A stretch of 64,000 nt of DNA from Kluyvera sp036759925 (GCF_036759925.1 NZ_JAPKIB010000019.1:1-64000); one strand, 5' to 3'; shown: positions 37,429 to 46,406, counted from the first letter of the stretch. The notes: a model not told the origin generated them from the letters alone. Program-made: numbers and translations.

Positions 37429-37464
37429 AATACCCTGCAACTTCCGGTTGCGGGGTATTTTTTT
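37429..37464 (+). terminator. Terminator or attenuator between togB and ogl1
   Basis: ATACCCTGCAAC pairs with GTTGCGGGGTAT across a CTTCCG loop, then T7. It is a strong intrinsic terminator placed inside the operon, only 18 bp before the ogl1 ATG. Confidence 0.75.
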
Positions 37465-37481
37465 ATTCAAGGAGAAAGCAC

Positions 37482-38609
37482 ATGAAAGGCAAAATCATCC
37501 CGCTGAATTTCCGTACGCAGAAAGACAGCGAAACCGGTCACGAGGTGATCCGGATGACGCCACCGCACATTATTTGCCACCGAAACTACTTCTACCAAAA
37601 ATGCTTTACCCGCGACGGCGGCAAGCTGATTTTTGGCGGCGCATTCGAGGGGCACTGGAACTACTATTTACTGGATATTGCTGCTCAGCAGGCGACCCAG
37701 CTTACCGACGGCGCGGGGGATAACACCTTCGGCGGCTTCCTGTCCGACGACGATCAATCTTTATGGTACGTGAAAGACACGCGCCAGCTGAGACGCCTGG
37801 ATCTCTCGACGCTGGAAGAGTACGTGGTCTACGAAGTGGACGATGAGTGGGTTGCCTACGGCACGTGGGTCGCGAACTCAGACTGCACGAAGCTCGTCGG
37901 CATCGAAATTAAAAAAAGCGACTGGCAGCCGTTAACCGACTGGTCGAAGTTCCGCGCCTACTACTTTACCAACCCGGAATGCCGTCTGATTAACATCGAC
38001 CTGAAAACCGGGGAACAGCGGACCATTCTGCAGGAAAAACGCTGGCTCGGGCACCCTATCTACCGCCCGTTTGACGATAAGACCGTGGCGTTTTGTCACG
38101 AAGGCCCGCGTGACGCCATCGACGCGCGCATGTGGCTGGTCAATGAAGACGGCAGCCACGTTCGCTGCGTGCGTCAGCATCAAAAAGGGGAAAGTTTTAC
38201 CCATGAATTCTGGGTGCCGGACGGCTCTGCGCTGTACTACGTGGCGCATCAGGAGAACAGCCCGCACCGTTATCTCTACAGCGCCGACCCGCAGACGCTG
38301 GAAAATCGCCAGCTGATGGCGATCCCGCCCTGCTCTCACCTGATGAGTAACCACGACGGTTCCCTGGTGGTTGGTGACGGCGCGCCGCATAACACCGGCG
38401 ACATCAGCCTGAACGATCCGTTTATCTGGGTATTCAATTTGAAAACCGGGGAGAAGACGGCGATTTGCCAGCATAACAGCAGCTGGAAGGTGCTGGACGG
38501 CGACCGTCAGGTCACCCATCCGCATCCGTCGTTTTCGCCGGACGGTGAGTGGGTGCTGTATACCTCGGACGCTGAGGGAATGCCGGCGCTGTATTTAGCG
38601 AAGGTGTAG
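37482..38609 (+). CDS. ogl: Oligogalacturonate lyase (PL22), copy 1
   Basis: 375 aa, about seven residues shorter than copy 2 between positions 300 and 340, and shorter at both ends. A cytoplasmic beta-propeller lyase that cleaves oligogalacturonides to unsaturated galacturonate. Residues aligning with the PL22 catalytic and metal set are all present: R216, H241 in THEFW, H286 in CSHLMSN, Q343, H346 and H348 in RQVTHPHPSF. SD AAGGAGAAAG precedes the ATG. It lies downstream of togB behind a terminator, so expression may depend on read-through. Confidence 0.9.
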   Translation: MKGKIIPLNFRTQKDSETGHEVIRMTPPHIICHRNYFYQKCFTRDGGKLIFGGAFEGHWNYYLLDIAAQQATQLTDGAGDNTFGGFLSDDDQSLWYVKDTRQLRRLDLSTLEEYVVYEVDDEWVAYGTWVANSDCTKLVGIEIKKSDWQPLTDWSKFRAYYFTNPECRLINIDLKTGEQRTILQEKRWLGHPIYRPFDDKTVAFCHEGPRDAIDARMWLVNEDGSHVRCVRQHQKGESFTHEFWVPDGSALYYVAHQENSPHRYLYSADPQTLENRQLMAIPPCSHLMSNHDGSLVVGDGAPHNTGDISLNDPFIWVFNLKTGEKTAICQHNSSWKVLDGDRQVTHPHPSFSPDGEWVLYTSDAEGMPALYLAKV

Positions 38610-38619
38610 AACGGAGCTT

Positions 38620-38692
38620 TCCCGGCGGCGCTGCGCTTGGCCGGGCTACGTTTAGATTCTAGTAGCCCGGCCAAGCGCAGCGCCGCCGGGTT
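38620..38692. repeat. Inverted REP pair between ogl1 and araE
   Basis: CCCGGCGGCGCTGCGCTTGG, continuing into CCGGGCTAC, at 38621-38649. Its near-perfect inverse starts at GTAGCCCGGCC (38662) and runs to 38690. A large hairpin between convergent genes. Confidence 0.85.
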
Positions 38693-38697
38693 CATGA

Positions 38698-40116
38698 TTA
38701 GACGCCGATATCCCGCAATTTCTCGCCTTTCATCAGCTTACGTTCAATGTGCTCCAGCGTAACGCCTTTGGTTTCCGGAATCAGCCAGAAGGTTACGCCG
38801 ATAAAGGCCACGTTCAGCACGGTATAGAGCCAGAACGTCCCCGCCGCGCCAATGGAATCCAGCAGCGTCAGGAAGGTCGCGCCGATAATCATGTTCGACA
38901 CCCAGTTGGTGGTGGTGGACCAGGTGATACCGAAATCGCGGCATTTCAGCGGCTGAATTTCAGAGCAGAGGATCCACACTACCGGCGCCGCACTCATCGC
39001 ATAGCCTGCAATGCACATCATGGTCATACCGACGGAGAGCCAGGAGAGCCCGCTGCTCGCGGTGCCATTATCAAACTGCATCAGGCAGTAACCCAGCACC
39101 AGCGTACCGATAGCCATCACCGTAAAACCAATTTTCAGCGCCGGTTTACGCCCGGCTTTATCGACGGTAAACACCGCAATAAAGGTGGCGAACATAAAGG
39201 TTAAACCGACCACCAGGGTGGCAATCATCTGCTGTTCAGTCGTGGTGAAGCCCGCCATTTTGAAGATGCGCGGCGCGTAATACATGATGATGTTCATGCC
39301 GGTAAACTGCTGCATCGCCTGCAGCAGCATGCCGAGGAACACCGCGCGGCGCACGTTGCGATTCACCTTAAACAGCGCCCAACCGCCCTGCTTCAGCTTC
39401 AGGCTTTCACGAATTTCATTCAGCTCGTCGCGCGCTTTTTCAGACGTGTCACGCAGCATGCGCAGCACCTCTTCCGCTTCAATATGACGGCCTTTTTCCG
39501 CCAGCCAGCGCGGGCTGTTCGGCAGGAACACCACCAGCACAATCAGCACCAGAGCAGGCAGCGCCAGCACGGCGAGCATCGCGCGCCAGTTGCCGCTGTA
39601 GCTAAACGCGGTGTCAGAGAGAAACGCCATCACGATGCCCAGCGTCACCATCAGCTGGTACATGCTGATCATTTTGCCACGCACATTTTCACTCGCCATT
39701 TCAGACAGATACAGCGGCGCGGTATACGAGGCGATACCCACGGCAACGCCGAGGACAACCCTGGCGACCAGCAGCATTTCCACGTTAACGGCAAAACCGG
39801 AGCCCAGCGAACCGGCCACAAACAGCACGGCGCCAACCATCAGGCTGTATTTACGGCCCAGGCGGAACGACAGCCAGCCGTTGAAGAGCGCACCAATGGC
39901 GGCCCCCAGCATCATACTGCTGACCACCCACTCCTGCAGGCGGTTAGAGAGCACGAAGTGATCGGTGATAAAGGGCAGCGCCCCGGCAATCACCCCGATA
40001 TCAAGGCCAAAGAGCAGCCCCGCCACCGCAGCGGCAAAGGAAACAAACATATTCATGCGCCGGGTATCGCGCTGGGCGTTCGGCATTAACGTTGAATCGT
40101 TGCTGATTGAAGTCAT
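38698..40116 (-). CDS. araE: Arabinose-proton symporter AraE
   Basis: 472 aa from the ATG at 40116, with SD GGCAGGA (E. coli 472). A 12-TM MFS sugar/H+ symporter (SP family). Motifs include DIGVIAGALPF, the PNSPRWLAEKGR loop and the C-terminal PETKGVTLEHIERKL. Very close to E. coli AraE in recalled sequence. It imports L-arabinose, another pectin side-chain sugar. An in-frame ATG six codons upstream lacks an SD. Flanked by a REP pair and the kduD terminator. Confidence 0.95.
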   Translation of the reverse strand: MTSISNDSTLMPNAQRDTRRMNMFVSFAAAVAGLLFGLDIGVIAGALPFITDHFVLSNRLQEWVVSSMMLGAAIGALFNGWLSFRLGRKYSLMVGAVLFVAGSLGSGFAVNVEMLLVARVVLGVAVGIASYTAPLYLSEMASENVRGKMISMYQLMVTLGIVMAFLSDTAFSYSGNWRAMLAVLALPALVLIVLVVFLPNSPRWLAEKGRHIEAEEVLRMLRDTSEKARDELNEIRESLKLKQGGWALFKVNRNVRRAVFLGMLLQAMQQFTGMNIIMYYAPRIFKMAGFTTTEQQMIATLVVGLTFMFATFIAVFTVDKAGRKPALKIGFTVMAIGTLVLGYCLMQFDNGTASSGLSWLSVGMTMMCIAGYAMSAAPVVWILCSEIQPLKCRDFGITWSTTTNWVSNMIIGATFLTLLDSIGAAGTFWLYTVLNVAFIGVTFWLIPETKGVTLEHIERKLMKGEKLRDIGV

Positions 40117-40387
40117 TTTTTTCCTGCCAGACAAAGTAAGACATGGAATGAAAATACGAGATAGGCGCGCCAGACCGTCAGGCCATAAACGTTATTAATA
40201 TGGATGATATTGCTGCATAGGTCGGTTTTGTGATGGACATTCGACTTTCGCATGGAAGTGAAACCCGTTACATATCGTCAAAAAACCCTATTACATATGC
40301 GTTACTATTTTCTGATAGGGAGAAGGTCATGGACTATATGAATATGTTGATATGGATGATTAAGGACCCCGGGGATCCCACAGGCAT
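40117..40387. promoter_or_regulatory. araE promoter region with possible AraC and CRP sites
   Basis: About 270 bp upstream of araE. TATGGATGATATTGCTG (40199-40215) resembles an inverted AraC half-site (TATGGA-N7-GCTA). TGTGATGGACATTCGA at 40231-40246 has one good CRP half. Spacings were not confirmed by alignment. Confidence 0.35.
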
Positions 40388-40415
40388 AAAAAAACCTGCC
40401 GAAGCAGGTTTTTTT
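40388..40415. terminator. Terminator between kduD and araE promoter
   Basis: A7, then ACCTGC, CGAA, GCAGGT and a T-run; symmetrical, so it functions on either strand. It ends the kduID transcript 18 bp past the kduD stop. Confidence 0.85.
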
Positions 40416-40432
40416 ATCATCCAGCCGCGAAC

Positions 40433-41194
40433 TTAGCGCGCCAGCCAGCCGCCATCCACCGCTACGGTGTAGCCGTTGATGTAGTCAGATGCCGGAGAGG
40501 CCAGGAAGACGATTGGCCCCATCAGGTCGCTTGGCAGACCCCAGCGACCTGCCGGAATACGGTCAAGGATCGCCGCGCTACGCTCTTCGTCAGCGCGCAA
40601 CTGCTGGGTGTTGTTGGTAGCCATGTAGCCCGGTGCAATCGCGTTCACGTTGATACCGTGTTTTGCCCACTCGTTCGCCATCAGGCGGGTTACACCCATT
40701 ACGCCGCTTTTGGATGCGGTGTAAGACGGAACGCGGATACCGCCCTGGAAGGAGAGCATGGACGCGATGTTGATGATTTTGCCGCCGTTACCCTGCGCGA
40801 TGAAGTGCTTAGCCGCCGCCTGAGACATGAAGAACACGCTCTTGATGTTCAGGTTCATGACGTCATCCCAGTCTTTTTCGCTGAAATCGATCGCGTCTTC
40901 ACGACGAATCAGACCCGCGTTGTTCACCAGGATATCGATATGGCCGAATTCAGCTACCGCGCGCTCCAGCAGTTCTGGAATGCCATCGATTTTACGCAGG
41001 TCAGCGGTCAGGCTCAGGAAGCGACGGCCCAGTGCGGTAACGCGTTCGATGGTTTCGGTTGGCTCAACGATGTTGATACCAACGATGTCGCAGCCCGCTT
41101 CCGCCAGACCTAACGCCATACCTTGACCCAGACCGGTATCGCAACCCGTCACCACGGCAACTTTGCCCTGCAGAGAGAATGAATCCAAAATCAT
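40433..41194 (-). CDS. kduD: 2-dehydro-3-deoxy-D-gluconate 5-dehydrogenase KduD
   Basis: 253 aa SDR. It reduces 2,5-diketo-3-deoxygluconate to KDG with NAD(P)H, the step after KduI. The Rossmann motif TGCDTGLGQG is at residues 16-25, NNAG at 91-94, and catalytic Tyr158 and Lys162 in SYTASKSG. It is the second gene of the kduI-kduD operon, starting 64 bp downstream of the kduI stop. Recalled sequence matches E. coli KduD closely. Confidence 0.95.
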   Translation of the reverse strand: MILDSFSLQGKVAVVTGCDTGLGQGMALGLAEAGCDIVGINIVEPTETIERVTALGRRFLSLTADLRKIDGIPELLERAVAEFGHIDILVNNAGLIRREDAIDFSEKDWDDVMNLNIKSVFFMSQAAAKHFIAQGNGGKIINIASMLSFQGGIRVPSYTASKSGVMGVTRLMANEWAKHGINVNAIAPGYMATNNTQQLRADEERSAAILDRIPAGRWGLPSDLMGPIVFLASPASDYINGYTVAVDGGWLAR

Positions 41195-41258
41195 TTTATA
41201 TTCCTTGTCGTTTTGCGCCTGTACCGGACAGGCATTGTTGATCTAATGCTGTCCGCGA

Positions 41259-42095
41259 CTAGCGCAGATCCCTAACTGCTACATGATCCATGTCATCAAA
41301 GACCTGGTTCTCACCCACCATTCCCCAGATGAAGGTGTAAGCCTTCGTACCGACGCCGGAATGGATTGACCAGCTCGGTGAAATCACCGCCTGTTCATTG
41401 TGCATAACGATATGACGCGTTTCCTGCGGCTGCCCCATCATATGGAACACGCAGCTGTCTTCATCCATGTTGAAGTAGAAGTACACTTCCATGCGGCGCT
41501 CGTGGGTATGGCACGGCATGGTGTTCCACAGGTTACCTGGCGCCAGTTCGGTCAGGCCCATGCTGAGCTGGCAGGTTTCCAGCACATCAGGAACAAAGTA
41601 TTTATTGATGGTACGGCGGTTGCTGGTGAGGTTATCCCCCAGCGTGACCGGCGCAACGTCTGCAGGGGTGACCTTTTTGGTCGGGTACGTGGTGTGGGCC
41701 GGAGCGCAGTTGTAGTAAAACTTCGCTGGTTTCGCCGCATCAATGCTGGCGAACACCACTTCTTTCGCACCTTTACCGACGTACAAAGCATCGCGATGGC
41801 CAATTTCATAGCACTGGCCGTCAACGGTAATCGTGCCCGCACCGCCAATGTTGATGACACCCAGTTCGCGACGCTCGAGGAAATAGCTGACGCCAAGCTG
41901 TTTGCCGACTTCGCCGCCGACGGAGACCGTTTTCGCTACTGGCATAATGCCGCCAACGATAATGCGGTCAATATGGCTATACACCATGGTGTATTCATCA
42001 GCAGTGAAAACCTGTTCAACTAAAAACTCGTCTCGAAGGCCCTGCGTATCCAGCGTTTTAGCATGAGCGCTATGAATGCTCTGTCTTACTTCCAC
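41259..42095 (-). CDS. kduI: 5-keto-4-deoxyuronate isomerase KduI
   Basis: 278 aa, the E. coli length. Cupin isomerase converting 5-keto-4-deoxyuronate (DKI) to 2,5-diketo-3-deoxygluconate. The zinc ligands are present at the E. coli numbering: His196, His198 and Glu203 in CHTHERRMEV, and His245 in SIHSGVG. First gene of kduID, with a KdgR operator 110 bp upstream. Intact. Confidence 0.96.
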   Translation of the reverse strand: MEVRQSIHSAHAKTLDTQGLRDEFLVEQVFTADEYTMVYSHIDRIIVGGIMPVAKTVSVGGEVGKQLGVSYFLERRELGVINIGGAGTITVDGQCYEIGHRDALYVGKGAKEVVFASIDAAKPAKFYYNCAPAHTTYPTKKVTPADVAPVTLGDNLTSNRRTINKYFVPDVLETCQLSMGLTELAPGNLWNTMPCHTHERRMEVYFYFNMDEDSCVFHMMGQPQETRHIVMHNEQAVISPSWSIHSGVGTKAYTFIWGMVGENQVFDDMDHVAVRDLR

Positions 42096-42571
42096 CTGAA
42101 CCTCCAGGAAAATGTGGTTTTATCTTCTATTTTAGAAACGAAACTGCGTTCCGCTTTGTTTAATGCTTGTATCTTATCCCTGATGAAATGGGTTTTCAAT
42201 TCCAAATAAAACGTTGTTTCATTTTTTCTGCGTAATAATATCAAAAATGCAAAAGCGATCACGAATACGCGCTTTTATCGCGTAACGAAAAAACAAAAAA
42301 TACTATTATTCATTCAGTTACAGGTTTCTTTGAAAAAATACCACTTTAGTAGAAAGGACGTCGCGAAAACAAAGGCGAGCTTGACAAGCTGCAGATCGGC
42401 TACACAAAAAAGTAGCAGAAATGATGATTTTTCGTATAAAGTGCGTCTGACATCACAAACAATGAAACAGTGTTTTGATAAATTGACACCCAGTTTTTAA
42501 AACAACATCAGAATCGGCCAGCAAGGGAGATAGCCCCCTGCGACCGCGAGAGTGAGTGAAAGGAGAGCATC
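42096..42571. promoter_or_regulatory. Divergent kduI-ogl2 control region with two KdgR operators
   Basis: 476 bp. One KdgR palindrome faces kduI: AATAAAACGTTGTTTCATT at 42205-42223. The other faces ogl2: AATGAAACAGTGTTTTGAT at 42461-42479, just before a TTGACA element at 42483-42488. A weaker GAAACTGCGTTCC lies near 42139. A CRP-like TGCAAAAGCGATCACG is at 42248-42263. No gene is seen. Confidence 0.75.
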
Positions 42572-43747
42572 ATGGCTAAAGGCATGCGGGTTAAATTGAA
42601 CTATGAGGTCAGCCGCGACCCCGATACTGGCGCGGAAGTCACCCGCTTAACGCCACCGGAAGTAACGTGTCATCGTAACTACTTCTATCAGAAGTGTTTC
42701 TTTAATGATGGCAGCCACCTGTTATTTGCCGGCGAGTTCGATGGTCACTGGAACTACTATTTACTGGATGTCGCCAACGCCGAAGCCGTACAGCTGACCG
42801 AAGGCGCGGGTGACAACACCTTTGGCGGCTTCCTCTCTCCGGACGATAAATCACTCTACTATGTGAAGAATGACCGTACCCTGCTGGAAGTTAACCTGAA
42901 AACCCTGGTTGAGCGTGAAGTATACCGCGTGCCGGATGAGTGGGTTGGCTATGGCACCTGGGTATCGAACAGCGACTGTACCAAGTTGGTTGGCATCGAA
43001 ATCGCGAAGAGCGACTGGACGCCGCTGAACGACTGGCAGCTGTTCCATGATTTCTTCCATAAAGGCCCGCACTGCCGCCTGCTGCGCGTTGACCTGAAAA
43101 CCGGTGAAAGCGCGACGATTCACGAAGAAAAAATCTGGCTCGGTCACCCAATCTACCGTCCGTTCGACGACAGCACCGTGGCCTTCTGCCACGAAGGCCC
43201 GCACGACCTGGTCGACGCACGTATGTGGCTGGTTAATGAAGACGGCAGCAACGTTCGCAAAGTCAAAGAACACGCGGAAGGCGAAAGCTGCACGCACGAA
43301 TTCTGGGTGCCAAACGGCTCCGCGTTGGTGTACGTCTCGTACCTGAAAGGGCAACAGGGCCGCACCATCTACCGCTTTAACCCGGACACCAACGTAAACG
43401 AAGCGCTGATGCAGATGCCAGCCTGCTCTCACCTGATGAGCAACTTCGACGGCACGATGCTGGTTGGTGATGGTTCAGGTACGCCGGTTGATGTGAAAGA
43501 CACCAGCGGCTACACCATTGATAACGATCCTTACCTGTACGCGTTCGACGTAGCAAAACAGGCTTACTTCCGCATTGCTCGTCACGATACGTCATGGGCA
43601 ACGGTACAAAACAGCCGTCAGGTAACGCACCCGCATCCGTCCTTTACCCCAGACGACAGCGCGGTGCTGTTCAGCTCTGACAAAGACGGTAAGCCGGCGC
43701 TGTACATTGCCAAACTGCCTGCTGAACGTGTGTTAGTAAAAGCGTAA
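42572..43747 (+). CDS. ogl: Oligogalacturonate lyase (PL22), copy 2
   Basis: 391 aa, close to the usual Ogl length (about 388). A cytoplasmic beta-propeller lyase that breaks di- and trigalacturonates. Arg217, His242, His287, Gln350, His353 and His355 fall at the numbering I recall for characterised PL22 enzymes (DARMW, CTHEFW, CSHLMSN, RQVTHPHPSF). SD AAGGAGAG precedes the ATG. It has its own KdgR-controlled promoter, divergent from kduI. Copy 1 lies at 37.5 kb and is clearly diverged. Confidence 0.93.
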   Translation: MAKGMRVKLNYEVSRDPDTGAEVTRLTPPEVTCHRNYFYQKCFFNDGSHLLFAGEFDGHWNYYLLDVANAEAVQLTEGAGDNTFGGFLSPDDKSLYYVKNDRTLLEVNLKTLVEREVYRVPDEWVGYGTWVSNSDCTKLVGIEIAKSDWTPLNDWQLFHDFFHKGPHCRLLRVDLKTGESATIHEEKIWLGHPIYRPFDDSTVAFCHEGPHDLVDARMWLVNEDGSNVRKVKEHAEGESCTHEFWVPNGSALVYVSYLKGQQGRTIYRFNPDTNVNEALMQMPACSHLMSNFDGTMLVGDGSGTPVDVKDTSGYTIDNDPYLYAFDVAKQAYFRIARHDTSWATVQNSRQVTHPHPSFTPDDSAVLFSSDKDGKPALYIAKLPAERVLVKA

Positions 43748-43779
43748 TAAATCTAAGTTTTGTGTTTCTGTAACTGGCC

Positions 43780-43806
43780 TTGCCCTCCTCTGGAGGGCTT
43801 TTTTTT
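43780..43806 (+). terminator. ogl2 terminator
   Basis: GCCCTCC/GGAGGGC hairpin with a short TCT loop followed by eight T residues. Confidence 0.85.
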
Positions 43807-43833
43807 GGGCTGTTTTTTCGGTTGGAGCAGGAA

Positions 43834-43946
43834 CCCTAACCCTCTCCCTTAAAAAGGGAGAGGGAATATTCCGTGCGGAAATGACTAACTGCACCCAACA
43901 CCCAACGCTCCCCTCGCCCCTTTGGGGAGAGGATTAGGGTGAGGGG
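43834..43946. repeat. Compound palindromic intergenic repeat
   Basis: An outer inverted pair, CCCTAACCCTCTCCC (43834-43848) and GGGGAGAGGATTAGGG (43924-43939), encloses two inner hairpins. These are CCCTCTCCC/GGGAGAGGG around TTAAAAA, and CCCCTCGCCCC followed by GGGGAGAGG. About 113 bp; MITE-like in shape but with no coding sequence and no evident target duplication. Confidence 0.6.
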
Positions 43947-43976
43947 AAAACTCGCCCCCCGCGCCAAAAACGAAAA

Positions 43977-43999
43977 CCCCCGGCTAAATGCTCCGGGGG
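43977..43999 (-). terminator. kdgM1 terminator
   Basis: CCCCCGG/CCGGGGG with a 9-nt loop. Reading on the minus strand it is followed by TTTTCGTTTTT, 27 bp after the kdgM stop. Confidence 0.75.
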
Positions 44000-44026
44000 G
44001 GAAAACGGATGAGGGTCCGAATTTAT

Positions 44027-44743
44027 TTAGAAGGAGTAAGCAACGCCCACACGTAAACGGGTCTGACGCTCATCGGTAGATTTCACGCCCACGTTACCCA
44101 CTTCAAAGTACGGGGACCAGTTCTTATCCCATTTGTACGCCAGCTTAGCGTTATACTCGGTGCTGTACGGTTTGTTGTTGTTACGATACAGGCTCTTATG
44201 CTGATCGTCGGCTACCGTACTGCGTGCATACACGTAGTTCAGCTCCGCACGCCAGTCGCCCATCGCCCAACCAACCCAGGTATCCACTTTGTTCACTTTA
44301 TCGTCAACGCCGCCGCCGTTGCTAGAGGTTGCCGGTACGCGGGTGTATTCATAACGATAACGGGCTGCTACGTAGAAACCGTTATCAAAGCTGTACTGCG
44401 CATGCAGATAAGGTTTGTAGATTGAGAAGCTGTCCTTACTCTCAATGTTAAAGCCTGGGTTCAGGGCAAAGTTATCTGTCGCCTTCCAGCGCCAGTTGAT
44501 GGACTCTTCATGACCATTACCCACCATTTCGTTAAACGGACGATCCTGTTTATCAGTATCGCCACCCGTTTTCCATTTTGCTTCCACGCCAAAACCAAGA
44601 CCGTTATCAAAACGATGGGACACCGCAACACGGTCTGCGTTGGAGCCGCTGTCAATATATTCATGACGCAGGTCAACGGTTACCGCAGATGCAGCGAAAG
44701 ACATACCCGATAATACGGCCAGGGCCAGAGTTTTCTTAAACAT
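44027..44743 (-). CDS. kdgM: Oligogalacturonate-specific porin KdgM, copy 1
   Basis: 238 aa. A signal peptide of about 20 residues (MFKKTLALAVLSGMSFAASA) precedes a small 12-strand beta-barrel. It starts VTVDLRHEYIDSGS and ends in an aromatic residue (RVGVAYSF), the outer-membrane beta-signal. KdgM-family porins pass acidic oligosaccharides. It is monocistronic, with KdgR-like and CRP-like sites upstream, and closely resembles the copy at 59 kb. Oligogalacturonate is inferred from family and context. Confidence 0.92.
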   Translation of the reverse strand: MFKKTLALAVLSGMSFAASAVTVDLRHEYIDSGSNADRVAVSHRFDNGLGFGVEAKWKTGGDTDKQDRPFNEMVGNGHEESINWRWKATDNFALNPGFNIESKDSFSIYKPYLHAQYSFDNGFYVAARYRYEYTRVPATSSNGGGVDDKVNKVDTWVGWAMGDWRAELNYVYARSTVADDQHKSLYRNNNKPYSTEYNAKLAYKWDKNWSPYFEVGNVGVKSTDERQTRLRVGVAYSF

Positions 44744-44778
44744 TTGCCATCCCTCAATTAAAATTATGTTTCTTTTTT

Positions 44779-44834
44779 ATGAAATTGGATTTTATTTTTT
44801 CCGGTTGTGTATTTTAGTGATCAAGATCGTAATT
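44779..44834 (-). promoter_or_regulatory. kdgM1 KdgR-like and CRP-like operators
   Basis: On the minus strand, AAATAAAATCCAATTTCAT (44779-44797) is a KdgR-type palindrome. The plus-strand sequence AGTGATCAAGATCGTAA (44816-44832) fits a CRP site. Both are repeated at matching places upstream of kdgM2. Confidence 0.6.
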
Positions 44835-44879
44835 ATTTGTTTCATAAAATCCGGCACAAGAAGGACGTGATAAAGCTCA

Positions 44880-45160
44880 ACAAAAAATTGAAAACACCCC
44901 TTAAAAATAAAACCCAGATCACAAATATTTATATAATCGTATTATAAATAAGTAGAATAACCATAAATAACAATTAGTTACCAAAAAAACAAATAACTAT
45001 AGTTATTCTTAGCAATAGTAATAATTTATGTTTTACTAATAATTTACCTAAGCGTTATCTCATGCGCGTCATTTACAACTGATACAAATAAACATAAATG
45101 CATAAGGGAATGAACTAGACAGAAGTCCATTTCTATTCTCATAAACTCAGGCATATAAAC
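44880..45160. other. AT-rich spacer between kdgM1 and yqeF
   Basis: About 280 bp of low-GC sequence with repeated AATAA/TTATT stretches and no ORF or RNA I can support. It borders the yqeF terminator. Confidence 0.5.
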
Positions 45161-45187
45161 AAAAAAAGACCTCAATTGAGGTCTTTC
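45161..45187 (-). terminator. yqeF terminator
   Basis: GACCTCAATTGAGGTC is a perfect palindrome; on the minus strand it is followed by TTTTTTTG. Confidence 0.8.
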
Positions 45188-45221
45188 TGGAAGGGGGAAT
45201 TAAGGGGAAACTAAAGCGTGA

Positions 45222-46406
45222 TTACTGAATATCACGTTCAACAGCAAGCGCCACGCCCTGACCGCCACCGATGCACAGCGTGGCCAGTCCTTTACGGGCA
45301 TCGCGTTTCACCATTTCGTGAACCAGCGACACCAGGATACGGCAGCCTGAAGCACCGATAGGATGCCCTAATGCAATCGCCCCGCCGTTGACGTTGACCT
45401 TCTGCTCGTTCCATTCCAGCATTCTGCCCACCGAAATGGCCTGCGCAGCAAACGCTTCGTTGGCTTCAATCAGATCAACATCGCTCAGTTGCCAGCCGGC
45501 TCGTTCAAGGCAGCGGCGAGTCGCATAGACCGGTGCGATGCCCATCAACGCAGGGTCGACGCCAACGCTGGCGAAAGCGCGGATCCTGGCAAGGATCGGC
45601 AGCCCCAGCTCCAGCGCTTTGCTTTCACTCATCATTAGCACCGCCGCCGCGCCGTCATTAATGGACGAAGCGTTGCCCGCGGTCACGGAGCCCGCCAGAT
45701 CAAAAGAGGGAACCAGACGCGCTAACGCTTCTGCGCTGGCATCGGTTTGCGGCTGTTCATCGGTATCGACAATGTGTGAACCGCCAGGCTGTAGATTAAC
45801 GACCGGGACAATTTCATCGCGAAAACGTCCAGAGTCGATGGCCCGACGCGCTTTGTGCTGTGAGCTAAGCGCCCACGCGTCCTGCTGCTCGCGGCTGATA
45901 CCATACTCACGCGCCAGGTTCTCCGCCGTCACGCCCATATGGTAATCGTTGAAGGCATCCCACAGACCGTCGTGCACCAGACTATCAATCAGTTGGCTAT
46001 TGCCGAGCTGCGCGCCGGTGCGGCTATCGGTCAGCACGTGTGGGGCGCGGCTCATATTCTCCTGCCCACCGGCAATCACCACGTCGGCTTCACCGCACTG
46101 AATCGCCTGAGTGGCCAGATGCAGCGCTTTCAGACCTGAACCACACACATCATTGATGGTAATCGCCGACACGGTGTTCGGCAGGCCGCCTTTAATCGCA
46201 GACTGTCGCGCCGGGTTCTGTCCGGTTCCCGCCGTTAATACCTGACCAATGATCACCTCATCGATGGTCGCGGCGGAAATTCCGCTACGTTCGACCAGGG
46301 CATTAATCACCAGGCTCCCCAACTCCACGGCAGAATGGCGGGCAAGCGCCCCCTGAAAACAGCCTATGGGCGTGCGGACAGCACCTACGATAACGACGTC
46401 TTTCAT
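45222..46406 (-). CDS. yqeF: Acetyl-CoA C-acetyltransferase YqeF (thiolase)
   Basis: 394 aa (E. coli YqeF 393). Thiolase of the AtoB/FadA superfamily, condensing or cleaving acetoacetyl-CoA. The acyl-enzyme Cys is in NDVCGSGLKA near residue 88, the general-base His in ALGHPIGASG, and the second Cys in CIGGGQGVAL. It sits beyond kdgM rather than directly after kduI as in E. coli, because ogl2 and kdgM are inserted. Its physiological role in E. coli is not well defined. Confidence 0.94.
   Translation of the reverse strand: MKDVVIVGAVRTPIGCFQGALARHSAVELGSLVINALVERSGISAATIDEVIIGQVLTAGTGQNPARQSAIKGGLPNTVSAITINDVCGSGLKALHLATQAIQCGEADVVIAGGQENMSRAPHVLTDSRTGAQLGNSQLIDSLVHDGLWDAFNDYHMGVTAENLAREYGISREQQDAWALSSQHKARRAIDSGRFRDEIVPVVNLQPGGSHIVDTDEQPQTDASAEALARLVPSFDLAGSVTAGNASSINDGAAAVLMMSESKALELGLPILARIRAFASVGVDPALMGIAPVYATRRCLERAGWQLSDVDLIEANEAFAAQAISVGRMLEWNEQKVNVNGGAIALGHPIGASGCRILVSLVHEMVKRDARKGLATLCIGGGQGVALAVERDIQ

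Noticed and set aside
37482..38609. Ogl copy 1 as a pseudogene
   Set aside because: It is shorter than copy 2, but all catalytic and metal residues are kept and the frame is open.
44836..44854. A second KdgR box at TTTGTTTCATAAAATCC upstream of kdgM1
   Set aside because: Only one half matches; the opposite half lacks the RTTTY complement.
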